The notes: a model not told the origin generated them from the sequence alone. A stretch of 64,000 bases of DNA from Ferdinandcohnia salidurans (GCF_042680725.1 NZ_JBHUEK010000007.1:496001-560000), one strand, 5' to 3'; counted from the first letter of the stretch, positions 17,347 to 25,619 are shown. A program made the numbers and translations.

Positions 17347-17580
17347 AGTAGCGTGTCAAAGACATATATTCTGAGAATCGTTGGATTTTGTCCTCGAGAG
17401 CGTGTCTCAGGGACAATTAAAAAGAGAACAAACAGTGTTTTGTCTTAGAGCAGCAGTGTCAAAGACATTTAGTCTGAGAATTGCTGGACTTTGTATTAGA
17501 GAGCGCGTCTCAAGGACAATAAAAAAGAAGACTGACTAGTTTTGTCTTAGAGAGATACTCTCAGAGACATTTAATCAAAG
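17347..17580. repeat. About 103-bp degenerate tandem repeat, two full copies and a partial third
   Basis: The first unit (about 17347-17449) and the second (about 17450-17551) share TGTCAAAGACAT...TCTGAGAAT.G.TGGA.TTTGT...GAGAGCG.GTCTCA.GGACAAT and end near GTTTTGTCTTAGAG; a third unit begins at about 17552 and stops near 17580. Short inverted motifs of the form TGTC-N3-5-GACA recur in each unit. No reading frame is kept across the units. The stretch fills the gap between the NERD pseudogene and the ribU terminator; no gene is seen in it. Confidence 0.8.
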
Positions 17581-17619
17581 AGTAAGTTCCGATTGTCTCC
17601 GAAGACTTCTCTAATACCA

Positions 17620-17647
17620 AAAACAGGCACCCAACCTGGGTGCCTGA
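17620..17647 (-). terminator. Terminator after ribU
   Basis: Ten-base-pair stem CAGGCACCCA / TGGGTGCCTG with a three-base loop; on the minus strand it is followed by TTTTTGG. Confidence 0.88.
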
Positions 17648-17659
17648 CATTACATAACT

Positions 17660-18235
17660 CTATATAGACGACGCTTGTTTATTAATCCACGGATGTAAGC
17701 GAGCATACAACAGCATGAAGATTGTTGCCACAATCAATCCTTTTAGTAAGTTAAACGGTAGGATTGCGTAAACCACCATTTTGAGTGTTTCTGGTGATGA
17801 CATCGCCGGGATATTCAAGAAAAAGTTGAATGCCGGTAAGAAGACATAATAGTTAAGAACACTCATGATGATTGCCATCATGGCTGTGCCGCCAATTAAT
17901 CCGATTGTTAGGCCTAATTTTGTTTTTAATAGTTTAAAAATGTAGTAGGTTGTTAGAACAAATATAATCCCGGCTACAAAGTTTGAGATGTGACCGACGG
18001 GTACACCTGTTTCACTGCCGGTAATAAAATAATCAATCATGTTTTTGAATAATTCAACTAAGATACCGGCCATTGGTCCAAAAATAAGTGCTGCTAGTAA
18101 AGCTGGAACATCACTAAAGTCGACGTTCAAGAAGCTTGGGAATGTTGGCAATGGAAAATTGAAGAACATTAGGATGTACGAAATCGTACTCAACATTGCA
18201 ATTGCCACAAATTGACGTAAAGGTATTTTTTTCAT
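17660..18235 (-). CDS. ribU: Riboflavin ECF transporter substrate-binding subunit RibU
   Basis: A 191-residue integral membrane S-component with six helices that binds riboflavin and works with the shared EcfAA'T energising module, which is not in this window. Family marks are the opening KKIPLRQFVAIAMLSTISYILMFF, the FPSFLNVDFSDVPALLAALIFGPMAGI region and the loop GSETGVPVGHISNFVAG. GGAGAGG precedes the ATG at 18235; the upstream ATG at 18271 has no site. An FMN riboswitch and terminator upstream on the same strand show the control: high FMN should switch the gene off. Confidence 0.95.
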   Translation of the reverse strand: MKKIPLRQFVAIAMLSTISYILMFFNFPLPTFPSFLNVDFSDVPALLAALIFGPMAGILVELFKNMIDYFITGSETGVPVGHISNFVAGIIFVLTTYYIFKLLKTKLGLTIGLIGGTAMMAIIMSVLNYYVFLPAFNFFLNIPAMSSPETLKMVVYAILPFNLLKGLIVATIFMLLYARLHPWINKQASSI

Positions 18236-18309
18236 TTTTCTTTCCTCTCCTCTTTTGTCGATCCACCTCAAAAGAAGAAAGGTTCAGCTTGTTAAGACAT
18301 ACCCAAATA

Positions 18310-18338
18310 AAAACCCCCAAGAATAGTTTCTTGAGGGA
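18310..18338 (-). terminator. FMN-riboswitch attenuator terminator
   Basis: Minus-strand stem CCCTCAAGAA / TTCTTGGGGG followed by TTTTTATTT, between the FMN aptamer and ribU. A second inverted repeat, CGTTCAAAA / TTTTGAACG at about 18364-18391, sits between aptamer and terminator and is probably part of the switching platform. Confidence 0.85.
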
Positions 18339-18401
18339 GTTAATGTAAAGGCATGCTTAATAAACGTTCAAAACGTAAAAATTTTTGAACGCGCAGAACC
18401 T

Positions 18402-18530
18402 CCATCTTCTCCCATCCAGACTATACTGTCGGCTTTGGAATCGCACCAAATCCTGCCTTGCGGCTCGCGGGCTTAGAGAATAAACTCATCACCGCCGGTC
18501 GGGATTTTCACCCGGCCCCGAAGATAGATC
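18402..18530 (-). promoter_or_regulatory. FMN riboswitch (RFN element)
   Basis: The minus strand carries the classic RFN segments: ATCTTCGGGGC at the 5' end, GGGTGAAAATCCCGACCGGCGGT, CCGCAAGGCAGGATTTGGTG, and GATTCCAAAGCCGACAGTATAGTCTGGATGGGAGAAGAT at the 3' side (only split segments quoted here). FMN binding closes P1 and favours the downstream terminator, lowering ribU expression. Confidence 0.97.
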
Positions 18531-18548
18531 ATTATTTAATTACACTTT

Positions 18549-18577
18549 ATTGTATCAAGTTTATAGATTAATGTGAA
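18549..18577 (-). promoter_or_regulatory. Sigma-A promoter of the ribU leader
   Basis: Minus strand TTCACA (18577-18572), 17-base spacer, TACAAT (18554-18549), about 20 bases before the FMN aptamer. Confidence 0.6.
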
Positions 18578-18638
18578 GCAATTTGCTTCTAATCGCCCAA
18601 TAAATAATAAAAGCTCCCACTACTCGAGCAAAAATCAA

Positions 18639-19640
18639 TTACTTTCCATCTACAACTTCTTTTAGTATCTCATACGAACGTTTTTGTTTATTAGGATCAT
18701 AGATGTACGAAACGGCCATTAGTTCATCGACATTATATTTTTCTTGGAAGCTTGTTAATTGGTTCCGGATGGAATCTTTGCTTCCTAATAATGTAACGCT
18801 GGACATAGAAGTTGCCATTTCTTTTTCAGGCTGATTCCACAGTTCATCCATATTATCAACGGGTGGCTGTAACGGGGTTTGTGTACCACGAACAACATTT
18901 AGGAAAAATTGTTGCATGGTTGTTAGTTCCCGTTTAGCCTCTTCATCGGTTTCTGTAGCAATTACATTTAGGCAAACCATCATGTATGGTGAGCTTAAAT
19001 ATTCCGATGGTTCAAAACGTTTGCGGTAAATGGAAATTGCTTCTTCCATGAACCGAGGTGCAAAATGTGATGCAAATACATATGGCAGTCCTAATTTGGC
19101 AGCCAAATATGCGGAATCCGTTGAGGAACCAAGAATATATATTGGTACATTTGTACCAACTCCCGGATAAGCTTTTACATAGCCTTGTTTTTCCATTGGT
19201 CCAAAGTATGTGAGCAAGGCATTTACATCATTAGGGAAAGTATAGACAGAATCATTATGTGAGCGTCTTAAAGCACTTGCGGTCATCATGTCCGTTCCTG
19301 GTGCACGGCCAAGCCCTAAATCAAGTCGATCTGGATAAATGGTCGCCATTGTTCCAAATTGTTCAGCCACAACAAGTGGTGAATGATTTGGAAGCATGAT
19401 ACCTCCTGATCCAACCCGGATTTTTTCGGTATGTTCTAATGTATGTTTTATTAAAATTGGTGTTGCTGAACTAACCAGTGTTGGTGAGTTGTGGTGTTCA
19501 GCTATCCAATAACGTGTGTATCCCATTTCTTCTGTTGCTTTGGCTAGATCAACCATAGCATCAATTGCGTCTTTCTCATTCTGTCCTTTGCGGATTGGAG
19601 CAAGGTTTAGAACGGAGACTGGTATATTTATATTTGTCAT
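18639..19640 (-). CDS. LLM-class (luciferase-like) flavin-dependent oxidoreductase
   Basis: A 333-residue TIM-barrel flavoenzyme of the bacterial luciferase superfamily. It has the strand-1 opening IPVSVLNLAPIR, the YTRYWIAEHHNSPTLVSSATP signature near residue 45, GSGGIMLPNHSPLVVAEQFGTM near 75-97 and LDLGLGRAPGTD near 105. This pattern matches the B. subtilis YwcH/YddN group, which use FMNH2 on unknown substrates. GAAGGGAT lies nine bases before the ATG at 19640; the longer frame to 19661 lacks a site. Close to the riboflavin-uptake gene but separated from it by the FMN leader, so co-transcription is unlikely. Confidence 0.9.
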   Translation of the reverse strand: MTNINIPVSVLNLAPIRKGQNEKDAIDAMVDLAKATEEMGYTRYWIAEHHNSPTLVSSATPILIKHTLEHTEKIRVGSGGIMLPNHSPLVVAEQFGTMATIYPDRLDLGLGRAPGTDMMTASALRRSHNDSVYTFPNDVNALLTYFGPMEKQGYVKAYPGVGTNVPIYILGSSTDSAYLAAKLGLPYVFASHFAPRFMEEAISIYRKRFEPSEYLSSPYMMVCLNVIATETDEEAKRELTTMQQFFLNVVRGTQTPLQPPVDNMDELWNQPEKEMATSMSSVTLLGSKDSIRNQLTSFQEKYNVDELMAVSYIYDPNKQKRSYEILKEVVDGK

Positions 19641-19836
19641 TTCATGAATCCCTTCTTCCATTTTTCTTCAGTCCTATTTTATCAACTGAAAGGAAAGAAA
19701 CAAACTTTCCTGCTTGAGGAAATTTTCCTAGGAATATTCAGACCATTTGCATCAAGTTTATTTAACTAGTGTGTGATAAAATTTTAGACTATAGGATTAT
19801 TGAAATATTCAAATAACATGACAAAGGGGGCACTTT

Positions 19837-21093
19837 ATGTCAAATCTAAATCTTAATACGCGAATACAGGCACCTACGAGTTATAAAAAGAAAATAGCGA
19901 TGATTGGCCCAGGTTTTGTTGCAGCGGCAACGGGTGTCGGAACCGGTGACCTTGTCGCAGCATTGGTTGCAGGAGCAGGTTTTGGTCTAGTATTTGTTTG
20001 GGCAATTATTCTTGGTTCTATTTTTAAATACTTTTTAAATGAAGGTGTGGGTCGTTTGCACCTTGGTACAGGTAAAACAATCATCGAAGGCTGGCAACAA
20101 ATGGGGAAATGGGCTACTGGCTATTTCGGTATTTACTCTGTCATTTGGGGATTTGTGTATGGAGCTGCGGCAACCTCTGCCTGTGCTTTGGCAATGAGCG
20201 CGATGTTCCCCGTTCTCCCCTTTTGGGCATGGGCTGTTATTCACGCAATCGTAGGATTCCTTCTCATTTGGAGTGGTCGTTATCTCCTATTTGAAAAAGT
20301 AATGATGTTTCTAATTGGTCTAATGTTTGTTTCAGTAGTTGGTTCTGCAATGTTATTCCTCCCTAACATTGGTGATTTATTAAAGGGGTTTGTCCCAACT
20401 GTTCCAAAAGGTTCCTTCATGCTTACACTCGGACTAATTGGTGGTGTTGGTGGAACAATCACGATGGCTTCGTATGGTTATTGGTTAAGAGAAAAAGGCT
20501 GGAAAGGAAAAGAATGGATTCCGATGATGAGGTTAGACGCAAAGGCAGCCTATTTTATGACTGCGTTGTTCACTCTTTCTCTATTAATAGTAGGAAGTCA
20601 GTTTCTCTATGGTAGTGGAATAGAAATTCAGGGAGAGCAAGGGTTATATCAATTATCTGAAATGATTGGGGATAAATTTGGTAGCGTATTCACATGGCTC
20701 TTCTTAATTGGATTTTGGGCTGCGGCATTTTCTTCTCTTTTAGGAGTTTGGAATGGGGTTCCTTATCTATTTGCAGATTTTGTACGACTAATGAAAAAAG
20801 AATATCATCGATCAGTTACTGAAAAAGATCCAGCATATCGTGCGTATTTAGCATGGTTAACCTTCCCTCCTATGCTTCTTTTATTTTTTGGTAAACCAGT
20901 TGAATTAATAATTTTGTACGGTGCGCTTGGTGCTCTGTTTATGCCATTTTTATCGATAAGTTTATTGTGGTTGCTTAACTCCAAGCGTGTTGGAAAAGAG
21001 TATAGAAATAATTTACTATCTAACATTGTATTAATAGCTTGTTTGATCCTGTTTGTAATTTTATCATTTCAACAATTGGTAGGATTATTCTAA
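19837..21093 (+). CDS. Nramp-like divalent metal transporter with a non-canonical metal site
   Basis: A 418-residue membrane protein with about eleven helices and Nramp fold spacing. The first helix reads IGPGFVAAATGVGTGDLVAALVAGAGFG, where standard Nramps carry DPGN at the position of GTGD. Helix 6 reads GGTITMASYGYWLREKG, where standard Nramps carry the MPHN core. Both halves of the usual Mn2+/Fe2+ site are therefore altered. Relatives with altered sites have been described as Nramp-related transporters of other cations such as Mg2+; which ion is moved here is unknown. AAAGGGGG precedes the ATG. Monocistronic, with a terminator. Confidence 0.85.
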   Translation: MSNLNLNTRIQAPTSYKKKIAMIGPGFVAAATGVGTGDLVAALVAGAGFGLVFVWAIILGSIFKYFLNEGVGRLHLGTGKTIIEGWQQMGKWATGYFGIYSVIWGFVYGAAATSACALAMSAMFPVLPFWAWAVIHAIVGFLLIWSGRYLLFEKVMMFLIGLMFVSVVGSAMLFLPNIGDLLKGFVPTVPKGSFMLTLGLIGGVGGTITMASYGYWLREKGWKGKEWIPMMRLDAKAAYFMTALFTLSLLIVGSQFLYGSGIEIQGEQGLYQLSEMIGDKFGSVFTWLFLIGFWAAAFSSLLGVWNGVPYLFADFVRLMKKEYHRSVTEKDPAYRAYLAWLTFPPMLLLFFGKPVELIILYGALGALFMPFLSISLLWLLNSKRVGKEYRNNLLSNIVLIACLILFVILSFQQLVGLF

Positions 21094-21103
21094 AGTAGAT
21101 TAA

Positions 21104-21140
21104 AACGCTTTCTATTCGCATCGATAGAAAGTGTTTTTTT
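21104..21140 (+). terminator. Terminator after the Nramp-like gene
   Basis: Stem AACGCTTTCTAT / ATAGAAAGTGTT with an eight-base loop, followed by TTTTTTT. Confidence 0.88.
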
Positions 21141-21225
21141 GCTGTGCTAAAGATTGCAAAATTTAATAGTAATAATCTAATTAGTACAAACTAACTAGGA
21201 AAAATTAGGTTAAGGTGGAATAGAT

Positions 21226-21936
21226 ATGCATTTTTTTGCTTCCCAAGAGCATCTCACTGCGGTTGAATGGATACTCAGAGCAATTGTAGGTTTTGCATTC
21301 TTTATCGTGATAGCTAGAATGATGGGGCAGCGAACGATTTCTCAGGTCGGGCTTCTTGACTTTGTTATTGTCTTACTAATTGGAAATATTATTGCTCATC
21401 CATTATCAGATGAGGGTTTAGGTTTAAAAGGCTCGATGATTACAATGACTGTAATTTTGATCTTGTATTTGATTGGTATTTTATTAAGTTTACGTTCACA
21501 TAGAATAAGAAAATTGTTTATCCCCTCTCCTATCCTACTGATTGAAAATGGAAATATACTTTATAAAAATTTGAACAAAGCACGGATTTCAATTGATGTA
21601 CTATTATCAGAATTAAGGATGAAGAGTACTGAAGATATTCAGAAGGTTGCACTTGCGTTTTGGGAGCCCGGTGGTTCTTTTTCAATCTTTTTAAAAAGTG
21701 AACACCAACCATTTACCCCGAGTACCATTAACAAACCTATAAAACCTTTCAATTATCCTAGGACTTTAATCAAGGAGAAAAAGATTGACTTTAACGAATT
21801 ACAGCAAATTGGTAAAAATGAAGATTGGCTGTTACAAAAAATTTCAACCACCTACAAACATGTTACACTTAATGAAATTCTACTTGGAACAATAGATGAA
21901 AATGAAAATGTGACAGTATTTCTATATCACTACTGA
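21226..21936 (+). CDS. DUF421/YetF-family membrane protein
   Basis: A 236-residue YetF-type protein: three membrane helices in the first 90 residues with the typical ARMMGQRTISQVGLLDFVIVLLIGNI segment, then a soluble DUF421 region (PSPILLIENGNILYKNLNKARISIDVLLSELRMKS) and a longer C-terminal extension of about 70 residues than in the paralogue at 12078. Role unknown; some Bacillus members (YetF, YkjA) are spore- or envelope-linked. AAGGTGG precedes the ATG. Confidence 0.85.
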   Translation: MHFFASQEHLTAVEWILRAIVGFAFFIVIARMMGQRTISQVGLLDFVIVLLIGNIIAHPLSDEGLGLKGSMITMTVILILYLIGILLSLRSHRIRKLFIPSPILLIENGNILYKNLNKARISIDVLLSELRMKSTEDIQKVALAFWEPGGSFSIFLKSEHQPFTPSTINKPIKPFNYPRTLIKEKKIDFNELQQIGKNEDWLLQKISTTYKHVTLNEILLGTIDENENVTVFLYHY

Positions 21937-21945
21937 AATCTCCAG

Positions 21946-21981
21946 GGAGTATACCATTTCTCGTAAAACTGTGTATACTCC
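21946..21981. terminator. Inverted repeat between DUF421 and GNAT genes
   Basis: Perfect nine-base-pair arms GGAGTATAC / GTATACTCC around an 18-base loop, between convergent stop codons. No strong T-tract on either side, so termination is only a suggestion. Confidence 0.45.
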
Positions 21982-22514
21982 TAATCTTTACTTACCTTGA
22001 TTCTCCATATCATATGGTCAAAACTTTCACCCCAGTAATCCTTTAAAATAACATCTGGATTACCAAATTTATTTTCCCAATATTTTTGTGCATTCTTATA
22101 CCCGCTATCTAAACAAAACTCTTCTATCTCCCTATCCTTTAAAATCGTAAATATAGACTGCAATAACAAGGTGCCAATGCCTTTTCTCTGGTATTTCGGA
22201 TGGACGAAAACTGTTCCAATTTCAACTAGACCAGAATAAGCATGATGCGTTTTGCAGATTAAACGACTTGCAGGCCCGTACTCAATGGTTCCGACAATTG
22301 TACTGTCATGGGTGGCTAGAAGGAAATATCGGTTCTTGCCCCCGCTTTCATAATAGCAGTGGAGATAACTCTTTTTTGTTTCAATTTCCTCGTCTATATC
22401 TTTTGTTAAATAAGCTATCCTTTCTTTTGCAAAAGTGTCCATAATGACATCACTAAAAAAGTGATGAAGCTCATCCTTATCTTCGATTTTCGGCCTTCTA
22501 ATATCTATATCCAT
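21981..22514 (-). CDS. GNAT family N-acetyltransferase
   Basis: A 177-residue single-domain acetyl-CoA-dependent acyltransferase. The acetyl-CoA binding motif A is VGTVFVHPKYQRKGIGTLLLQ near residue 125, with the Q-R-K-G-I-G pyrophosphate loop; the final strand part is FCLDSGYKNAQKYWENKFG. Acceptor unknown. AAGGAGGAG nine bases before the ATG at 22514 decides the start. Convergent with the DUF421 gene, divergent from the NhaC-type antiporter. Confidence 0.88.
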   Translation of the reverse strand: MDIDIRRPKIEDKDELHHFFSDVIMDTFAKERIAYLTKDIDEEIETKKSYLHCYYESGGKNRYFLLATHDSTIVGTIEYGPASRLICKTHHAYSGLVEIGTVFVHPKYQRKGIGTLLLQSIFTILKDREIEEFCLDSGYKNAQKYWENKFGNPDVILKDYWGESFDHMIWRIKVSKD

Positions 22515-22635
22515 TACTAAACTCTCCTCCTTAGAATTCTGTTTCATAACCCTTAACTCCCCTTACTAAAAATACTCCTCTCCCAAATTGGTCATACTAA
22601 CCAAATGAACATTTTCGATATTGGAGGATTATGGT

Positions 22636-24051
22636 TTGGAACATTCATGGATCTCACTTATTCCTTTTTTAATTGTAATTGGTATGGCGATTTGGTTAAA
22701 GGATATTTTACCTGGACTTGTTTTAGGATTATTGGTTGGGGCAATCCTTGTTACATCTGATATATTAGGTGGAACCCAGCAATCAATTACATATATTGTG
22801 ACGACTCTATCTGATCCAACTAATATTAAAATCGTAAGCTTTTTATATGTTTTTGGTGGTTTAGTTGGGATGATGAACATTGCCGGGGGTATCAAAGGAT
22901 TTACGGAATGGATTGGAGAGAAAATCAAGACTGAACGTGGCCTTCTAGGATTAATTTGGCTCACCCTCCCTTTTACCTTTATGATGCCAATGTTTCGGAT
23001 TATGATGATTGGACCCATCATAAAACAACTCATAAAAAAAATGAACCTATCAAAACAGAAGGTCGGGATGACATTAGATATTTCAACCGAATCGGTTATT
23101 GTTCTATTACCTGTCGCAACTGCATTTGTTGGATTTATGGTTTCACTTGTCGAAGGTGGCATTAAAGGACTTGATTTAGGGATGTCAGCCTATCAAGTAT
23201 TTTTATTGAGTATTTTGTTTAATTTTTATGCGATTGTGATGCTTCTTATTGGAATCATCCAAACGTTTTGGCCATCAAAAAAAAGCCATAAATCCCAACA
23301 CCACGCAGATGAGGAAGAACATGATCATGAATTTCACCGAATGGGAATTAAGAAAGAACTTTCTCTTGTAAAAGCGCAACCTTGGCATTTAATTGTACCG
23401 GTGTTTTTACTTTTAGGATTATCTCTCTATCTACTATGGGAAAACGGCAGATCACTTGGTGCTCAAACGGTCTTTGAAGCTTTTTCAATGGCCGATGCAA
23501 CTTTTGTCATGCTGCTGGCTGTATTTATCACACTCATTTTCACTTTTGTGTTTTATGTGATCCGAAAGCAGAAATTACATGAAATTATGTATCATTTTTA
23601 CGATGGTGGAAACCAAATGATGCAGGCGATTACCCTTCTCATTCTTATTTGGGCTCTTACTTTATCTGCTGAGGAACTCGGATTTTCCGAATTTATTAGT
23701 TCCACTTTAGGGTCATTTTTACCAGGATTTTTAACACCTGCGACGATTTTTCTAATCGGGTCAGTTGTTGGGTACTTTATTGGTTCCTCTTGGGGAACTT
23801 GGGGGTTATTTATGCCGCTTGGAATTGCTTTGGCCCTATCAACTGGTGCCTCCATCCCACTAACCGTCGGAGCTGTTTTTGCGAGCGGTGCATTTGGAGC
23901 TTTGACTTCCCCACTTGGTGACACAACGATAACTACGGCATCAATTTTAGATTTAGATCTAGTTGAGTATGCACAATATAAATTGAAGGTTTCATCAATA
24001 GGGGGAATCATCGCTGTTGTGTTATATATCATTGGTGGATTAGTGTTCTAA
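22636..24051 (+). CDS. NhaC-family Na+/H+ antiporter-like membrane protein
   Basis: A 471-residue transporter with about eleven helices. The C-terminal signature FIGSSWGTWGLFMPLGIALA and a following ASGAFGALTSPLGDTT segment fit the NhaC ion transporter superfamily (sodium or organic-acid coupled antiport). Between helices lies a cytoplasmic loop packed with H, D and E (HKSQHHADEEEHDHEFH, about residues 222-238), unusual for the family and possibly metal- or pH-sensing. GGAGG at 22623-22627 lies eight bases before a TTG at 22636, which I take as start; no in-frame ATG is near. Confidence 0.85.
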   Translation: MEHSWISLIPFLIVIGMAIWLKDILPGLVLGLLVGAILVTSDILGGTQQSITYIVTTLSDPTNIKIVSFLYVFGGLVGMMNIAGGIKGFTEWIGEKIKTERGLLGLIWLTLPFTFMMPMFRIMMIGPIIKQLIKKMNLSKQKVGMTLDISTESVIVLLPVATAFVGFMVSLVEGGIKGLDLGMSAYQVFLLSILFNFYAIVMLLIGIIQTFWPSKKSHKSQHHADEEEHDHEFHRMGIKKELSLVKAQPWHLIVPVFLLLGLSLYLLWENGRSLGAQTVFEAFSMADATFVMLLAVFITLIFTFVFYVIRKQKLHEIMYHFYDGGNQMMQAITLLILIWALTLSAEELGFSEFISSTLGSFLPGFLTPATIFLIGSVVGYFIGSSWGTWGLFMPLGIALALSTGASIPLTVGAVFASGAFGALTSPLGDTTITTASILDLDLVEYAQYKLKVSSIGGIIAVVLYIIGGLVF

Positions 24052-24085
24052 AAAAGACTAAACATACAAGTTTAGTCTTTTTTTA
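24051..24085. terminator. Bidirectional terminator between the NhaC-like gene and thiW
   Basis: Stem AAAAAGACTAAAC / GTTTAGTCTTTTT with loop ATACAA, then more T on the plus strand and a T-rich minus side. Confidence 0.9.
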
Positions 24086-24089
24086 GGTA

Positions 24090-24593
24090 TTAGAAGTTTC
24101 GTTCTTGATATGTTTTGAAGGCGGGATTTTTTAATACGATTCCAACAATGATAAATCCAAAAATAGATCCCACAATTGAGCTGAAAATAAACGAAGGTAT
24201 GAAACCAAAAATGGCTGCATCCTGTCCAAGAATAAGTGTGGCAATTGGGTAACAAGCTATTGCCCCTAAGAACCCTGTTCCAATTATTTCACCTGTCATT
24301 GCCATTGAAGCCTTCCCCGTTTTGGAATATAGGAATGCTGCTAAAAAAGCCCCTATCATACTCCCTGGAAAGGCAAACAAAGAGCCAGTTCCAAGCATGT
24401 TTCGAAGTAAGGACACAGAAAAAGCTTGAAGCACGGCATATGCTGGACCTAAGATAACCGCTGACAAGACATTAATAAAGTGCTGCATAGGAAATACCTT
24501 TGTGAAGCCTATTGGTATGGCAAATAAATGACTTGTAACTGTTCCGATAGCGACAAGCATTGCTGTTAACGTCATTTTTAGTGTTTTACTCAA
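24090..24593 (-). CDS. thiW: ThiW, ECF transporter S component for the thiazole precursor
   Basis: A 167-residue membrane protein with about five helices of the ThiW family, predicted to take up hydroxyethylthiazole for thiamine synthesis with a shared ECF module. Family marks are HLFAIPIGFTKVFPMQHFINVLSAVILGP near residue 25-50 and FAFPGSMIGAFLAAFLY near 75-90. GGGGGA lies six bases before a TTG start at 24593. It is the second gene of a TPP-riboswitch transcript that begins with the SDR gene 21 bases upstream, which agrees with a thiamine role. Confidence 0.92.
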   Translation of the reverse strand: MSKTLKMTLTAMLVAIGTVTSHLFAIPIGFTKVFPMQHFINVLSAVILGPAYAVLQAFSVSLLRNMLGTGSLFAFPGSMIGAFLAAFLYSKTGKASMAMTGEIIGTGFLGAIACYPIATLILGQDAAIFGFIPSFIFSSIVGSIFGFIIVGIVLKNPAFKTYQERNF

Positions 24594-24614
24594 GATGAAT
24601 CCCCCATTACTGAT

Positions 24615-25376
24615 TTAATTCATTACCAAACCGCCGTCAACAATAAGGTTTTGACCTGTTACCCCTTTACCCCAAGGTGATGCAAAGAAAAGAACTGCGT
24701 TTGCTACATCTTCTGGTGTTGTTACTTTTTGAAGTGGTGTAGATTCCTTAATCAATTGGAAAACTTCTTCAGATGTTGCAGAACTCGCATCAGTTGTTTG
24801 AAGTAATCCTCCAGAAATCATGTTTACGTTTATTCCATATGAACCAAGGTCTTTTGCCATGTTCCGAGTGAATCCTAAAAGTGCTGCCTTGCTTGTGTTG
24901 TAATCATGGTAAGCAACAACAGGATTTTGAAAGAGATTCGTACCAATTGTTACAATACGTCCAAAACCAAGTTCCTTCATGTCTGGAAGGGCTGCTTGTG
25001 TTGTGTGTAATGCTCCTTTTATTGCTCCTTCGAGTTGTGCGTGAAAATCCTCCCAAGAAATATTTTCTGCGTTCTTTCTTGCGATTGGGTCAAAACGAAA
25101 ATTGATTAAGGCATTATTTACAACGGTTGTTATAGGTTGATCAAAATAATTTTTCGCTTTAACAAATAGGCTCTTTACTTGTTCACGATTCCTTACATCA
25201 GCTTGAATGGCAATCGCATTTTTACCAATTTCTTCTTGTAGAGAACGAGCTTTGTCTTCACTTTGAAAATAGTTAATTACCACCTTTGTCCCTTCATTAG
25301 CAAAAGCTTTTACGATTTCCTTTCCTAATCCACGTGCACCACCGGTAACGAGAATAACCTGATTTTGTAGTTTCAT
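24615..25376 (-). CDS. Short-chain dehydrogenase/reductase in the thiamine regulon
   Basis: A 253-residue classical SDR. The NAD(P) motif is TGGARGLGK at residues 10-18, the NNAL motif (normally NNAG) is near residue 90, and the catalytic YxxxK is YHDYNTSKAA near 155-163. The C-terminal FFASPWGKGVTGQNLIVDGG is the usual SDR end. Automated pipelines would call it 3-oxoacyl-ACP reductase. Because it is the first gene after a TPP riboswitch and lies before thiW, it may act on a thiamine precursor or breakdown product; that is inference. GAGGAGG precedes the ATG. Confidence 0.9.
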   Translation of the reverse strand: MKLQNQVILVTGGARGLGKEIVKAFANEGTKVVINYFQSEDKARSLQEEIGKNAIAIQADVRNREQVKSLFVKAKNYFDQPITTVVNNALINFRFDPIARKNAENISWEDFHAQLEGAIKGALHTTQAALPDMKELGFGRIVTIGTNLFQNPVVAYHDYNTSKAALLGFTRNMAKDLGSYGINVNMISGGLLQTTDASSATSEEVFQLIKESTPLQKVTTPEDVANAVLFFASPWGKGVTGQNLIVDGGLVMN

Positions 25377-25415
25377 TCAAGTAGCCTCCTCATATAGTAA
25401 ATAAGAACAACGCAA

Positions 25416-25448
25416 AAAAGCCAGTTCCACATAAATGGACCTGGCTTA
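25416..25448 (-). terminator. TPP-riboswitch attenuator terminator
   Basis: Minus-strand stem AAGCCAGGTCCA / TGGAACTGGCTT followed by TTTTGC. A second perfect hairpin (GAAAATG / CATTTTC at about 25461-25476) lies between it and the aptamer and may be part of the switch. Confidence 0.85.
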
Positions 25449-25479
25449 AGGTATCAAGAGAAAATGGACATTTTCCACT

Positions 25480-25566
25480 CTACTTTCCTCCGCCGGTATA
25501 ATCCGGATCAGGTCCAAAGGGTTAAAAAACGCACGCTTTTCTCTCAGCCCAGTCGGGCACCCCTAG
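25480..25566 (-). promoter_or_regulatory. TPP riboswitch (THI element)
   Basis: The minus strand shows GGGGTGCCC, CTGGGCTGAGAGAAAA, ACCCTTTGGACCTGATCCGG and CCGGCGGAGGAAAG in order, the standard TPP aptamer. With TPP bound the downstream terminator should form, turning off the SDR-thiW operon. Confidence 0.97.
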
Positions 25567-25590
25567 TAGTTTACGAATATTCTTTCTATA

Positions 25591-25619
25591 AGGATAGTAT
25601 GTACTTGCAAAAATGTAAA
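25591..25619 (-). promoter_or_regulatory. Sigma-A promoter of the TPP leader
   Basis: Minus strand TTTACA (25619-25614), 17-base spacer, TATCCT (25596-25591), about 25 bases before the aptamer. Confidence 0.5.

Noticed and set aside
17347..17580. CRISPR array
   Set aside because: The repeated unit is about 103 bp and degenerate, with no short identical repeats, spacers or cas genes.
22629..23162. 177-codon open frame on the minus strand inside the NhaC-type gene
   Set aside because: It lies wholly opposite a well-supported transporter gene, has a P/I/T-biased composition typical of antisense frames and no ribosome binding site.
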